Of a stretch of DNA of 14,344 nt, positions 6,817 to 13,521 are shown in pieces. The position numbers and the translations under genes were made by a program. Within the stretch, counting starts at the first letter, position 1. Every line of letters begins with the position of its first letter. The notes under the pieces are model-generated. The model had not been told where the DNA came from. It saw only the letters and a list, made by a program, of their open reading frames with translations, and ran no database searches. This DNA comes from Pseudomonadota bacterium (lineage in GTDB: Bacteria > Pseudomonadota > Alphaproteobacteria > Rhizobiales > Xanthobacteraceae). The stretch lies in contig JAJYAH010000089.1 in the NCBI GenBank assembly GCA_021779635.1, positions 1 to 14,344 of the forward strand, written 5' to 3'.

Positions 6817-7479
6817 TTGACGCGAGCCCTGACGATCATGGCGCTGATAGGTTTCCTGGTCATTGGTGCAGCCGCCACCAGCATTCTGGGGCGCGTCGAC
6901 ATCCACGCGCCCCGGCCGGAACCCGCTTCGCCAGTGGCGCAGGGCCCGGTCGCGAACCGGGAAGGCAAGACCGACAAGCTCGCGGTCGCCTGGGTGGCGC
7001 CGGTCGCGCCGCCGCAAGCGGTGGCTCCGGCGAACGAACCGCTGCGGCTGGCTTTTGCATCCAGCACGCCTGCCGACACCGACGCGCCCAACATCGCGAC
7101 GCTACCGGGGGCGCCTCAGCTACCGCTTGCGCCGTCAAAGCCGAAGCTTGCCGCCAAGCCGCCGCCGCAGAAATCCTACGCCCTGCTCAGCGATGCGCAG
7201 ATCGCCGGCATCAAGGAGCGCCTCAAGCTTTCGAGTTCGCAGGAGTCGTATTGGCCGGCGGTGGAAAGCGCACTGCGCGCCGTGGCCCGGAAGATTCACG
7301 AGACGCGGCATGCCGATCCGCACGCGACCGGCGCACCGATCGATCCCGATTCGGCCGAAGTCCAGCAGCTTAAATCGGCCGCCATGCCGCTGTTGTTCCA
7401 GCTGCGCGAGGACCAAAAGCGCGAAGTGCGCTCGCTCGCCCGCCTGATCGGCCTGGAACAGGTGGCGTCGCAGATTTGA
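6817..7479 (+). CDS. Membrane-anchored or periplasmic LTXXQ (Spy/CpxP-like) protein
   Basis: The product has 220 residues: a hydrophobic N-terminal segment about 5-24 (signal anchor or signal peptide), a long Pro/Ala-rich linker about 30-119, and a C-terminal helical domain beginning LSDAQIAGIKERLKLSSSQE (124-143). This resembles LTXXQ-motif proteins related to Spy/CpxP, periplasmic proteins with chaperone or envelope-stress roles. The relation is distant, so the role is inference. The start is TTG 6817 with GGAG at 6807-6810, six bases upstream; ATG 6838 is the alternative but would shorten the signal segment. An inverted repeat and a near-CtrA site lie just upstream. It appears monocistronic. 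Confidence 0.72.
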   Translation: MTRALTIMALIGFLVIGAAATSILGRVDIHAPRPEPASPVAQGPVANREGKTDKLAVAWVAPVAPPQAVAPANEPLRLAFASSTPADTDAPNIATLPGAPQLPLAPSKPKLAAKPPPQKSYALLSDAQIAGIKERLKLSSSQESYWPAVESALRAVARKIHETRHADPHATGAPIDPDSAEVQQLKSAAMPLLFQLREDQKREVRSLARLIGLEQVASQI

Positions 7480-7631
7480 GCGCAGCACGCCAGGATCATC
7501 GACCGCCATCCCCTCTTCTGAAAATTCGAATATGATGCTGTGGCCGCGCCGGAAAGCGATAGCCGCGCAATTCGTGTTGCAGTAAATGCCGGCGTCGGCG
7601 GCGGCAAAAACCTCGGATGAAGAGTGGAACC

Positions 7632-8609
7632 ATGGAATATGTGAAATTCGGCAACACCGGTCTCGGCGTGTCGCGGTTGTGTATCGGCTGTATGACCTAC
7701 GGCGTTCCCGATCGCGGACCGCATCCATGGACGCTCGATGAGGAAAAGAGCCGGCCGCTGATCAAGCAAGCCGTCGAGCTTGGGATCAATTTCTTCGATA
7801 CCGCAAACGTCTATTCGGACGGCACATCGGAGCAAATTCTGGGCCGCGCGCTGAAGGAGTTCACGCGCCGGGAGGACGTCGTGATCGCGACCAAGGTCAA
7901 CGGCCGGGTTCGGCCCGGTCCGAACGGGGCGGGGTTGTCGCGCAAGGCGATCTTCGGCGAATTGGACAACAGCCTGCGCCGTCTCGGGACCGACTTTGTC
8001 GATCTCTATCAAATTCATCGCTGGGACCCGACCGTCCCCATCGAGGAGACGATGGAAGCGCTTCACGACGTCGTGAAGGCCGGCAAGGTCCGGTATATCG
8101 GGGCTTCCAGTATGTATGCGTGGCAGTTTTCCAAGGCCCTCTATACGTCCCGGCTGCGCGGCTGGACCGAGTTCGTGAGCATGCAAAATCACCTCAACCT
8201 GCTGAACCGCGAAGAGGAGCGCGAAATGCTGCCGCTTTGCGCCGACCAGCGTATCGCGGTGATGCCGTGGAGCCCGCTGGCGCGAGGGCGTCTGACACGC
8301 GGCTGGAATGAAACCAGCTCACGTCAGGAAACCGATGAATTCGGCAAGAAGCTCTATATGCAATTTCCCGACTCCGATCGCCTGATTGTCGATCAGGTAA
8401 GTGCCATTGCGAGCGCCCGGGGCGTGCCCCGTGCGCAGGTCGCGCTGGCCTGGCTTCTGCAAAGGAAGGGCGTGACGTCTCCTATCGTCGGCGCATCGAA
8501 ACCGGAGCATTTGAAGGACGCGGTTGCGGCCCTTTCGCTGAGACTGACGGCCGAAGAGGTTGCCGCTCTCGAAAAACCTTACGTGCCGCACAGCATATCG
8601 GGTTTCTAA
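7632..8609 (+). CDS. Aldo/keto reductase
   Basis: This 325-residue NAD(P)H-dependent (beta/alpha)8 oxidoreductase reduces aldehydes or ketones in the cytosol. The catalytic tetrad is complete: D56 and Y61 (FFDTANVY), K88 (IATKVN) and H129 (LYQIHRWD). The C-terminal nucleotide-binding segment SPIVGASKPEHL is also typical. It resembles the YajO/YdjG-like bacterial subgroup by its N-terminus (VKFGNTGLGVSRLCIGCMTYG). I chose ATG 7632, which begins at the conserved MEYVKFG; an ATG at 7617 adds five residues. An FAD monooxygenase gene follows 91 bp downstream on the same strand, so the two may share a catabolic or detoxifying role, but no substrate is indicated. Confidence 0.92.
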   Translation: MEYVKFGNTGLGVSRLCIGCMTYGVPDRGPHPWTLDEEKSRPLIKQAVELGINFFDTANVYSDGTSEQILGRALKEFTRREDVVIATKVNGRVRPGPNGAGLSRKAIFGELDNSLRRLGTDFVDLYQIHRWDPTVPIEETMEALHDVVKAGKVRYIGASSMYAWQFSKALYTSRLRGWTEFVSMQNHLNLLNREEEREMLPLCADQRIAVMPWSPLARGRLTRGWNETSSRQETDEFGKKLYMQFPDSDRLIVDQVSAIASARGVPRAQVALAWLLQRKGVTSPIVGASKPEHLKDAVAALSLRLTAEEVAALEKPYVPHSISGF

Positions 8610-8700
8610 TCATCGACGCTTCCGCTTGAGCGAATGCAACAAAAGACGGTAATGAAGAAGGTGATTGTCATAGCGCAGCGTAGTTGGCGGGCGTGATGCG

Positions 8701-9831
8701 ATGACGAGATCCTTGTCGATCGCAATTGTCGGTGCCGGCATGGGCGGCCTTGCCTCGGCGGCAGCCTTGAGGCGCGTCGGCATCGACGTCACCGTGTACG
8801 AGCAGGCCACGCAGTTCAGCAGGCTCGGTGCCGGAATTCAGATTGGCTGCAATGCCATGAAGGTTCTCCGTGAGCTTGGACTCGAGCAAAGATTGCGCCA
8901 GCAGTCGTTTTACCCGCGCTCCTGGAACAACAGGGATTGGCGGACAGGCGAAGTCAAATTCGACATGGTTTTCGGCGAGGTGGCGGAACAGAAATTTGGC
9001 GCCCCTTATTTGCTGGCTCATCGTGGAGATCTGCACGCCGCTCTGGCCAGCGCGGTTCCCGATCAATGCATCAAGTTGAGCCACAGGCTGGTCGGTCTCG
9101 ATGAGGCCAAGGACGGCGTTCGACTCACTTTCGCCAGCGGCGCAACGGCGGTCGCGGATGCCGTCATTGGCGCCGACGGCGTTCATTCGGCCGTCAGGAA
9201 CATGCTGTTTGGCGCCGCACCGCTGAACTTTACCGGGCGCATTGCCTATCGAACGACGTTTCCGGCCGCCCTGCTCAACGGGAATAAAATAGACGATTGC
9301 ACCAAGTGGTGGGGAGAAGACCGGCATATCGTCATCTATTACGTCAAGCCGGATCGAAGCGAAGTGTATTTCGTCACCAGCCAGCCGGAGCCGGAATTCA
9401 AAATCGAATCATGGTCGGCCAAGGGAGATATCAAGCAATTGCGCGCGGCCTTCGAAGGCTTCGACCCCCAGGTCGGAAATGTGCTGGCCGCCTGTCCGGA
9501 CGTGCACAAATGGGCGCTGGTCGATCGCGATTCGCTCGATCGCTGGGCGCAAGGCAACGTGACCTTGCTCGGCGACGCCTGCCATCCGATGACGCCTTAC
9601 ATGGCGCAGGGCGCTGCGATGGCGATGGAAGACGCCGCCGTGCTTTCGCGCTGTCTCGACGGCGTCGAGCGCGACGGCGTCGCAAACGCATTCCGGCGGT
9701 TTGAGGCGAGCAGGAAACCACGAACGACGCGGGTTCAGCAAACATCGCGGACCAACACCTGGCTGAAGGACAAGACAGACACCGATTGGGTCTACGCCTA
9801 CGACGCCTGGACCGCTCCATTGGCGGCGTAG
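8701..9831 (+). CDS. FAD-dependent aromatic monooxygenase (NicC / salicylate hydroxylase type)
   Basis: This 376-residue class A flavin monooxygenase should hydroxylate an aromatic ring using NAD(P)H and O2. FAD motifs are all present: GAGMGG (11-16) with E34 at the end of the second strand, GADGVHS (157-163) and GDACHP (291-296). From memory, it is closest to 6-hydroxynicotinate 3-monooxygenase: the stretch C200-TKWWGEDRH-IVIYY and the ending TNTWL...DWVYAYD match NicC well. The NicC active-site histidine near residue 47 (GAGIHIG) is glutamine here (GAGIQIG), so the substrate may differ. The start ATG 8701 lacks a clear ribosome site but places the Rossmann fold correctly. It follows the aldo/keto reductase and faces the SMP-30-like gene. 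A pyridine or benzoate-type substrate is inference. Confidence 0.88.
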   Translation: MTRSLSIAIVGAGMGGLASAAALRRVGIDVTVYEQATQFSRLGAGIQIGCNAMKVLRELGLEQRLRQQSFYPRSWNNRDWRTGEVKFDMVFGEVAEQKFGAPYLLAHRGDLHAALASAVPDQCIKLSHRLVGLDEAKDGVRLTFASGATAVADAVIGADGVHSAVRNMLFGAAPLNFTGRIAYRTTFPAALLNGNKIDDCTKWWGEDRHIVIYYVKPDRSEVYFVTSQPEPEFKIESWSAKGDIKQLRAAFEGFDPQVGNVLAACPDVHKWALVDRDSLDRWAQGNVTLLGDACHPMTPYMAQGAAMAMEDAAVLSRCLDGVERDGVANAFRRFEASRKPRTTRVQQTSRTNTWLKDKTDTDWVYAYDAWTAPLAA

Positions 9832-9845
9832 CGGTGCGGGCACCG
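9832..9845 (+). terminator. Weak hairpin just after the monooxygenase stop codon
   Basis: CGGTG (9832-9836), loop CGGG, CACCG (9841-9845) starts at the base after the TAG. The stem is five GC-rich pairs, but no T tract follows, so it is at best a weak or factor-dependent terminator. A second dyad, TCTCTT (9870-9875) and AAGAGA (9885-9890), lies further along between the convergent genes. Confidence 0.25.
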
Positions 9846-9956
9846 GCGGACGCGGTTTCGGAGTTGGCTTCTCTTTGATGGACCAAGAGACGGCCTTTCC
9901 GAATGGACCACATCCGCCGGACGAAGCCGCGACGGTTTAGCTCTGCGACCCGTCCC

Positions 9957-10970
9957 TTACTTCGTCAAGCTGACCGGCTTGAGCGTGAACGGGCCTGGAT
10001 CCTTCCCCTTGTTGTCCCCGATGATGTAGGACAACTTGCCTTCCGCGACCCATCCGGTATTGCCGACCTGGGTCACCGAGACCGGCTCGGCGAAGCCGTC
10101 CTTGATGGTTTCGACCTGGGCCTCGTCGCCCTTCACCGTGACCTTGTCGAGCCGGCCGGCGCCTTCGATCAGCAGGAAGCTGTCGCCGAATGCGCGCATC
10201 GCGTCCGCATGGTCGATTGCGCGGGACGTTTTCAGCTCGGTAACCGCGCCGGCCTTGCCGTCCTTGACCGCGATCTTGAACAACTTGGCTGGAATGAACG
10301 TCGTGACGTAGAGATTGCCGTCCGCTCCGACCGCGATGCCGTCGAGGCCGACGCCGTCCTTCGCCGGCGCCAACAAGGGATCCGTCGCCCAGACCTCAAG
10401 CGCGGTGCCACCCGGCTTCAGGCTGTACACATTGGGCGTGAACGAGTCGGAAACATAGGCGGTGCCGTCGCTGCCGACCGCGATGTCATTGCACAGGGAT
10501 TTCGGATCGGCGAGCGGGTAGCTGCCCTTCGATGCGCCGCTGGCGAGATCGAAGACTTTCAGCCATGCGCCCTTGGTGTCGCTTGGGCCGGGAACGCCAA
10601 AGCCGGTGATGTCATTGGAACAGACATACAACATGCCGCTCTTTTCGTCGGCCAGCACACCGAGCACCGAGCGGCTACCGGCGGCGCCGGGCTGGATGAA
10701 CTGCTCTGTTTTCCCGCCGGGCGAGGCCTTCACCACGCCGCCGAGGTTGAAGCTGCCTGCATAGAGGGTGCCGTCCCTGGTGGATGTTACGCTCTCCGGA
10801 AAGCTCTTGTCCGGGACGCTGACCGGTGCGGACTGGGCATACGCCACACCGCCGAGCGTGACGCCAAGCATCAATGCCAGTCCGGTCTTGCCGAGCGCAC
10901 GCGCGCTACGGCTCTTGAGCAATTCTCCCTGTGCAAGCGAATTTAGAGTAACGCTGCGTTCTTGGTTCAT
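9957..10970 (-). CDS. Secreted SMP-30/gluconolactonase-like beta-propeller protein
   Basis: The 337-residue product has an N-terminal signal peptide: a basic n-region, the hydrophobic stretch TGLALMLGVTLGGVA and a cleavage site AYA-QS near residue 45. The mature part repeats beta-propeller blades of the form NDIAVGSDGTAYVSDSF and LDGIAVGADGNLYVTTF, typical of SMP-30/gluconolactonase/LRE-like proteins. Members are lactonases or related metal-dependent hydrolases, but many periplasmic ones are uncharacterised. The ATG at 10970 has AGGA about nine bases upstream on its strand. It converges with the FAD monooxygenase and has a long upstream region with palindromes. A lactone-hydrolysing role in the periplasm is possible; I cannot name the substrate. 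Confidence 0.8.
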   Translation of the reverse strand: MNQERSVTLNSLAQGELLKSRSARALGKTGLALMLGVTLGGVAYAQSAPVSVPDKSFPESVTSTRDGTLYAGSFNLGGVVKASPGGKTEQFIQPGAAGSRSVLGVLADEKSGMLYVCSNDITGFGVPGPSDTKGAWLKVFDLASGASKGSYPLADPKSLCNDIAVGSDGTAYVSDSFTPNVYSLKPGGTALEVWATDPLLAPAKDGVGLDGIAVGADGNLYVTTFIPAKLFKIAVKDGKAGAVTELKTSRAIDHADAMRAFGDSFLLIEGAGRLDKVTVKGDEAQVETIKDGFAEPVSVTQVGNTGWVAEGKLSYIIGDNKGKDPGPFTLKPVSLTK

Positions 10971-11048
10971 GATTGAGATTCCTGAATCGAGATGAGATGG
11001 ACGAGGCAGTGCCTCAGGGGCCGATCATCATCAGCCATCGGTTCGCTG

Positions 11049-11064
11049 CGGCGCCATGGCGCCG
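11049..11064. repeat. Perfect 16-bp palindrome
   Basis: CGGCGCCATGGCGCCG is identical to its reverse complement. It lies 79 bp upstream of the SMP-30-like gene start. It could be a regulator site or a chance GC-rich palindrome; I know no operator of this form. Confidence 0.4.
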
Positions 11065-11331
11065 GGAAAGAGCTACCGTCCGACGATGGCAGCCCGGGAC
11101 TAATCCGATAGTCTAATCCTAGGCCACCGATTGAAAACTTGAAAGCATGACGTTCGCTGGAGCGAGCAGGTTGCTGGCGATCGTGACTTTCGCAAGATCC
11201 AGACGGCAATGCCGGTCGATCGGATACACGAGAGCATGTCGCGTTGCGATGCAAGACGCCTGCGAGCATCGGTTCCAGATTGCCAAACGGCATGTGGAAC
11301 CGATGGAACGTGAAAAATCGCGCCCGCCAGT

Positions 11332-11355
11332 CGCTATATTAGTATAAATATATCG
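11332..11355. promoter_or_regulatory. Degenerate ModE/Mo-box-like operator
   Basis: CGCTAT (11332-11337), 12 nt, ATATCG (11350-11355). It has the same 24-bp length as the two better sites; the 10-base arms match as an inverted repeat at 8 of 10 positions. ModE sites in E. coli allow C or T at the third base (CGnTATAT). The centre contains TATAAA and TATATT, so it could overlap a -10 element. It lies 230 bp before the DUF2325 start and 361 bp from the SMP-30-like start, so its target is uncertain. Confidence 0.5.
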
Positions 11356-11548
11356 ATTTTCACAAAAACGTAAAGATGTTGCGCGGTTGCCGGGTCGCCT
11401 CCGAAGGCCTCGGATGCCCGCTTCGGTGCTGATTCTCGAAGGCTTCGCAGGCTGACAGAAATCGGCCGCGTGTGTTTTGCAGAGCCCGCCCCGATCCAGC
11501 GGCGGAAATGCCGCCCGGCATATTGCCAGCAAGCCGAATGGACGATAG

Positions 11549-11572
11549 CGTTATATCGTAAAAACTATAACG
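11549..11572. promoter_or_regulatory. ModE/Mo-box-like operator before DUF2325 gene
   Basis: CGTTAT (11549-11554), 12 nt, ATAACG (11567-11572). The dyad extends one base outwards and one inwards, giving perfect 8-base arms GCGTTATA and TATAACGC around a 10-nt A-rich centre. This is the arm sequence and spacing of the E. coli modA ModE operator as I recall it. It ends 13 bp before the GTG start, just ahead of the GGAAG ribosome site, so binding could block transcription start or early elongation. Confidence 0.6.
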
Positions 11573-11585
11573 CCTGGAAGATTCG

Positions 11586-12836
11586 GTGTCTGACCTGTCC
11601 GTCGTCAACCTCAATCACCGTCCGGGGGCCAGCGCCCTTCTGCTTCGCGGGCGGAACGACCCGCTGCCGCTGGTGATGGCCGACGCAAAGGGCCGCAGAT
11701 CCAAGATCTGGGACATCGCGCCCTCGCTGCATTGTTCGATCATCGGGACGTGTCTCTCGGCTGCCGAGTTACGGCAGTTTTTCGTCAAGCTTGGAGATGC
11801 CGACGCCCGAACCGCGTCGGATCACACGTTGCACAGCTCCGGTGTTCGGGCCGCAGGAAGACACGACCTGGTCGGAAAGTTGCTGAACAAGGCACTGGAT
11901 AACCGCCACGAGGCGGCGATCAGGCGTTTTGCGAAGGCCTCGAATGCGACGCAGGTAAGAGCTCTTTGGCTGGAGGCGTTCGAACAAGGCGGCATTCCCG
12001 GCGGCTACTGGGCGGTCCTCACGCACCCCGCAACCGATCGTCCCCTTGTCGAGGAGGTTTTCGGCCAGGTGCACATGCTGTCGCATATGGTCGGCTCGTC
12101 CAGCCGGATCGACATCACGCGACTGCGGACGCTCGAGCGCGAGCTCGGTGAACGCGATGACAAGATTGCCCGGCAGGAGGCCCGTCTGTCGGAAAGCGCG
12201 CGTGAGCGCGCGGAGCTTGTACGCAAGGTCGAAGGTCTTGAAATGGCGGTTCGGCGGCGGGAGATCGCCGCGCGGACGGCTGCCGAATTGACGACGGGTA
12301 CGCTCTCAGAGTCCACGCTGCTGCAGCGGCTGGATGCGGAAAAGGCGCATTCAAGCAAACTGGCGTCGCGTGTCGCGGAACTTGAAGACCAGGTGAAGAA
12401 GGCGCAGAAATTCGCAGCCACCCTGAACAAGCAGAACGACCAGCTTCAGCGCGAAGTCACCGCGCTCGAAGCCGAACTGGAGATCGATGAAGCAGGCCAG
12501 CCCGGCCCGGACATCGAACACGATCTGGACGGGCTCACGGTGCTGTATGTCGGCGGGCGCCCCGGATTGATCGATCAGTTGAAAGCGGTCGCTGGCAGGC
12601 GAGGGGGCACGTTACTTTCGCATGACGGCGGCATCGAAGAAAACCTGGCCGCGCTGCCGGGGTTGGTGAGCCGGGCCGATGCCGTTTTCTTTCCGATCGA
12701 TTGCGTCAGCCATGCCGCGGTGGGGCAGATCAAGAAATACTGCCGCGATGGACACAAGCCATTCGTCCCGCTTCGGACCGCAAGCGCTGCGAGCTTCATT
12801 TCCGCCATCAGCCATCAGGATGTCTTTGCAAGATAA
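11586..12836 (+). CDS. DUF2325 domain protein with Cys/His-rich N-terminus and coiled coil
   Basis: The 416-residue product has three parts. Residues 40-170 form a conserved-looking domain rich in Cys and His: LHCSIIGTC with C50 and C56, SDHTLH with H80 and H83, THP with H147, VHMLSH with H163 and H167. Residues about 171-300 are a long charged coiled coil. Residues about 314-412 are the DUF2325 domain: VGGRPG (322-327), HDGGIEEN (346-353), FPIDCVSH (369-376), KKYC and KPFVPLR. Function of the family is unknown to me; metal or cofactor binding and self-association are inferences. The start is GTG 11586, with GGAAG six bases upstream. A Mo-box-like dyad lies directly before it, and the gene converges with the 124-residue gene, which has a similar dyad. 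Confidence 0.85.
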   Translation: MSDLSVVNLNHRPGASALLLRGRNDPLPLVMADAKGRRSKIWDIAPSLHCSIIGTCLSAAELRQFFVKLGDADARTASDHTLHSSGVRAAGRHDLVGKLLNKALDNRHEAAIRRFAKASNATQVRALWLEAFEQGGIPGGYWAVLTHPATDRPLVEEVFGQVHMLSHMVGSSSRIDITRLRTLERELGERDDKIARQEARLSESARERAELVRKVEGLEMAVRRREIAARTAAELTTGTLSESTLLQRLDAEKAHSSKLASRVAELEDQVKKAQKFAATLNKQNDQLQREVTALEAELEIDEAGQPGPDIEHDLDGLTVLYVGGRPGLIDQLKAVAGRRGGTLLSHDGGIEENLAALPGLVSRADAVFFPIDCVSHAAVGQIKKYCRDGHKPFVPLRTASAASFISAISHQDVFAR

Positions 12837-12992
12837 CCGGCTGTCCCGGCTTTAGGAAGAACGTGGGAACAGGGCTGATACCCAACGATTGGATTGGCGG
12901 CCGGGCCGCTGGCGAATGGCAACGCCGGCCGCGATTCCGCGCCATCATGCAGAAATAGAGCCTCTGCTCCGATTCAGAGGTTCGAGTCTCAT

Positions 12993-13367
12993 TCACAGGA
13001 ACGCCACCCTGGACGCAGGCTCGGCCAGCAGTGCCTCGCCGAACTGGTTCTGCTGTTGGCGCTGGACGGAGAAGCAGGCGCTGAAGCCGTCGGCGGTTCG
13101 CAGCGTTACCAGGACTAGCGCGGGGTCGGACGACTGCTCGACGGCCCAGGACGCCAGCGGGTAGGCATTGTACAGGTTCCGGTCGCCAAGGCGCGTCTGC
13201 AGGGCTTTGGTGATCAGGCCGGGCAGTGTGATGGCGAGCGAGCCGGCATTGTTCAGGGACAGCGTGACGGTGGCCGGCTCGCCGGCGGAGTCGACGAAAC
13301 CAAGCGAGATGGCGCCGCCATCGGCCGCAACCTCGCAGGTGGTCAGGGTCTCGATGTCGATTTCCAT
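12993..13367 (-). CDS. Unrecognised 124-residue protein with upstream Mo-box-like operator
   Basis: I do not recognise the family. The product starts MEIDIETLTTCEVAADGGAI and appears beta-rich in its first half (ATVTLSLNNAGSLAITLPG), with a later LVLVTLRTADGFSACFSVQ strand pair and two cysteines (C11, C98). There is no signal peptide or membrane segment, so it is probably cytosolic. The codon pattern and balanced composition look genuinely coding, unlike the overlapping frames. The ATG at 13367 has a GGAG ribosome site with about seven bases spacing. A perfect 24-bp Mo-box-like dyad lies 23 bp upstream. It converges with the DUF2325 gene across 156 bp. Its regulation by molybdate, and a shared job with DUF2325, are inferences. 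Confidence 0.75.
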   Translation of the reverse strand: MEIDIETLTTCEVAADGGAISLGFVDSAGEPATVTLSLNNAGSLAITLPGLITKALQTRLGDRNLYNAYPLASWAVEQSSDPALVLVTLRTADGFSACFSVQRQQQNQFGEALLAEPASRVAFL

Positions 13368-13390
13368 CCAGGGCTCCGTTGGTCGCTCAT

Positions 13391-13414
13391 CGTTATATTA
13401 AGTATAATATAACG
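13391..13414. promoter_or_regulatory. ModE/Mo-box-like operator before the 124-residue gene
   Basis: CGTTATATTA (13391-13400), centre AGTA, TAATATAACG (13405-13414): perfect 10-base arms. Written as CGTTAT-N12-ATAACG it has the same arms and 24-bp length as the recalled E. coli modA ModE operator. On the minus strand it contains TATATT and TATACT, possible -10 hexamers, so an occupied site would cover the promoter of the 124-residue gene. It stands out sharply as AT-rich in GC-rich DNA. Confidence 0.68.
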
Positions 13415-13521
13415 TGGCGGTCATGACGTCCAGATTGGCCTTCCGACACGTCCCGCCGATGCGCGAGAAATGCGCCGCCCGGCGCGGCCGCCGCTCTTCG
13501 CTCCCGGAGGTATTCACGATA

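Larger units (their letters stand above)
10971..11585. other. 615-bp divergent intergenic region with dyads and Mo-box-like sites
   Basis: No convincing gene lies here; the open frames have atypical, Arg/Ser/Cys-rich translations. From left to right it holds: the dyad GAGGCA-G-TGCCTC (11003-11015); a perfect 16-bp palindrome (11049-11064); a CTAATCC repeat at 11100-11106 and 11113-11119; an AT-rich Mo-box-like dyad (11332-11355); a GC-rich leader-like part with the inverted repeat CCGAAG/CTTCGG (11401-11406 and 11421-11426); and a second Mo-box-like dyad (11549-11572) against the DUF2325 start. The SMP-30-like gene reads left and the DUF2325 gene reads right. Confidence 0.6.

Noticed and set aside
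9903..10946. Long + strand open frame of 347 codons opposite the SMP-30-like gene
   Set aside because: It is antisense to a gene with a signal peptide and propeller repeats; its Arg/Asp-rich translation is a codon-bias shadow.
11119..11532. Minus-strand open frame of 137 codons in the 615-bp intergenic region
   Set aside because: Composition is Arg/Cys/Ser-rich with no domain or ribosome site, and it would cross the AT-rich dyad at 11332.
12967..13016. tRNA-like T-loop sequence GGTTCGAGTCTC with a nearby CCA
   Set aside because: The T-stem does not pair and there is no acceptor or anticodon arm; it is a chance match.
13391..13414. Zur box reading of the AT-rich dyad
   Set aside because: Zur sites as I know them bring GTTATA and TATAAC almost together; here the arms are separated as in ModE sites, and three sites share the 24-bp length.
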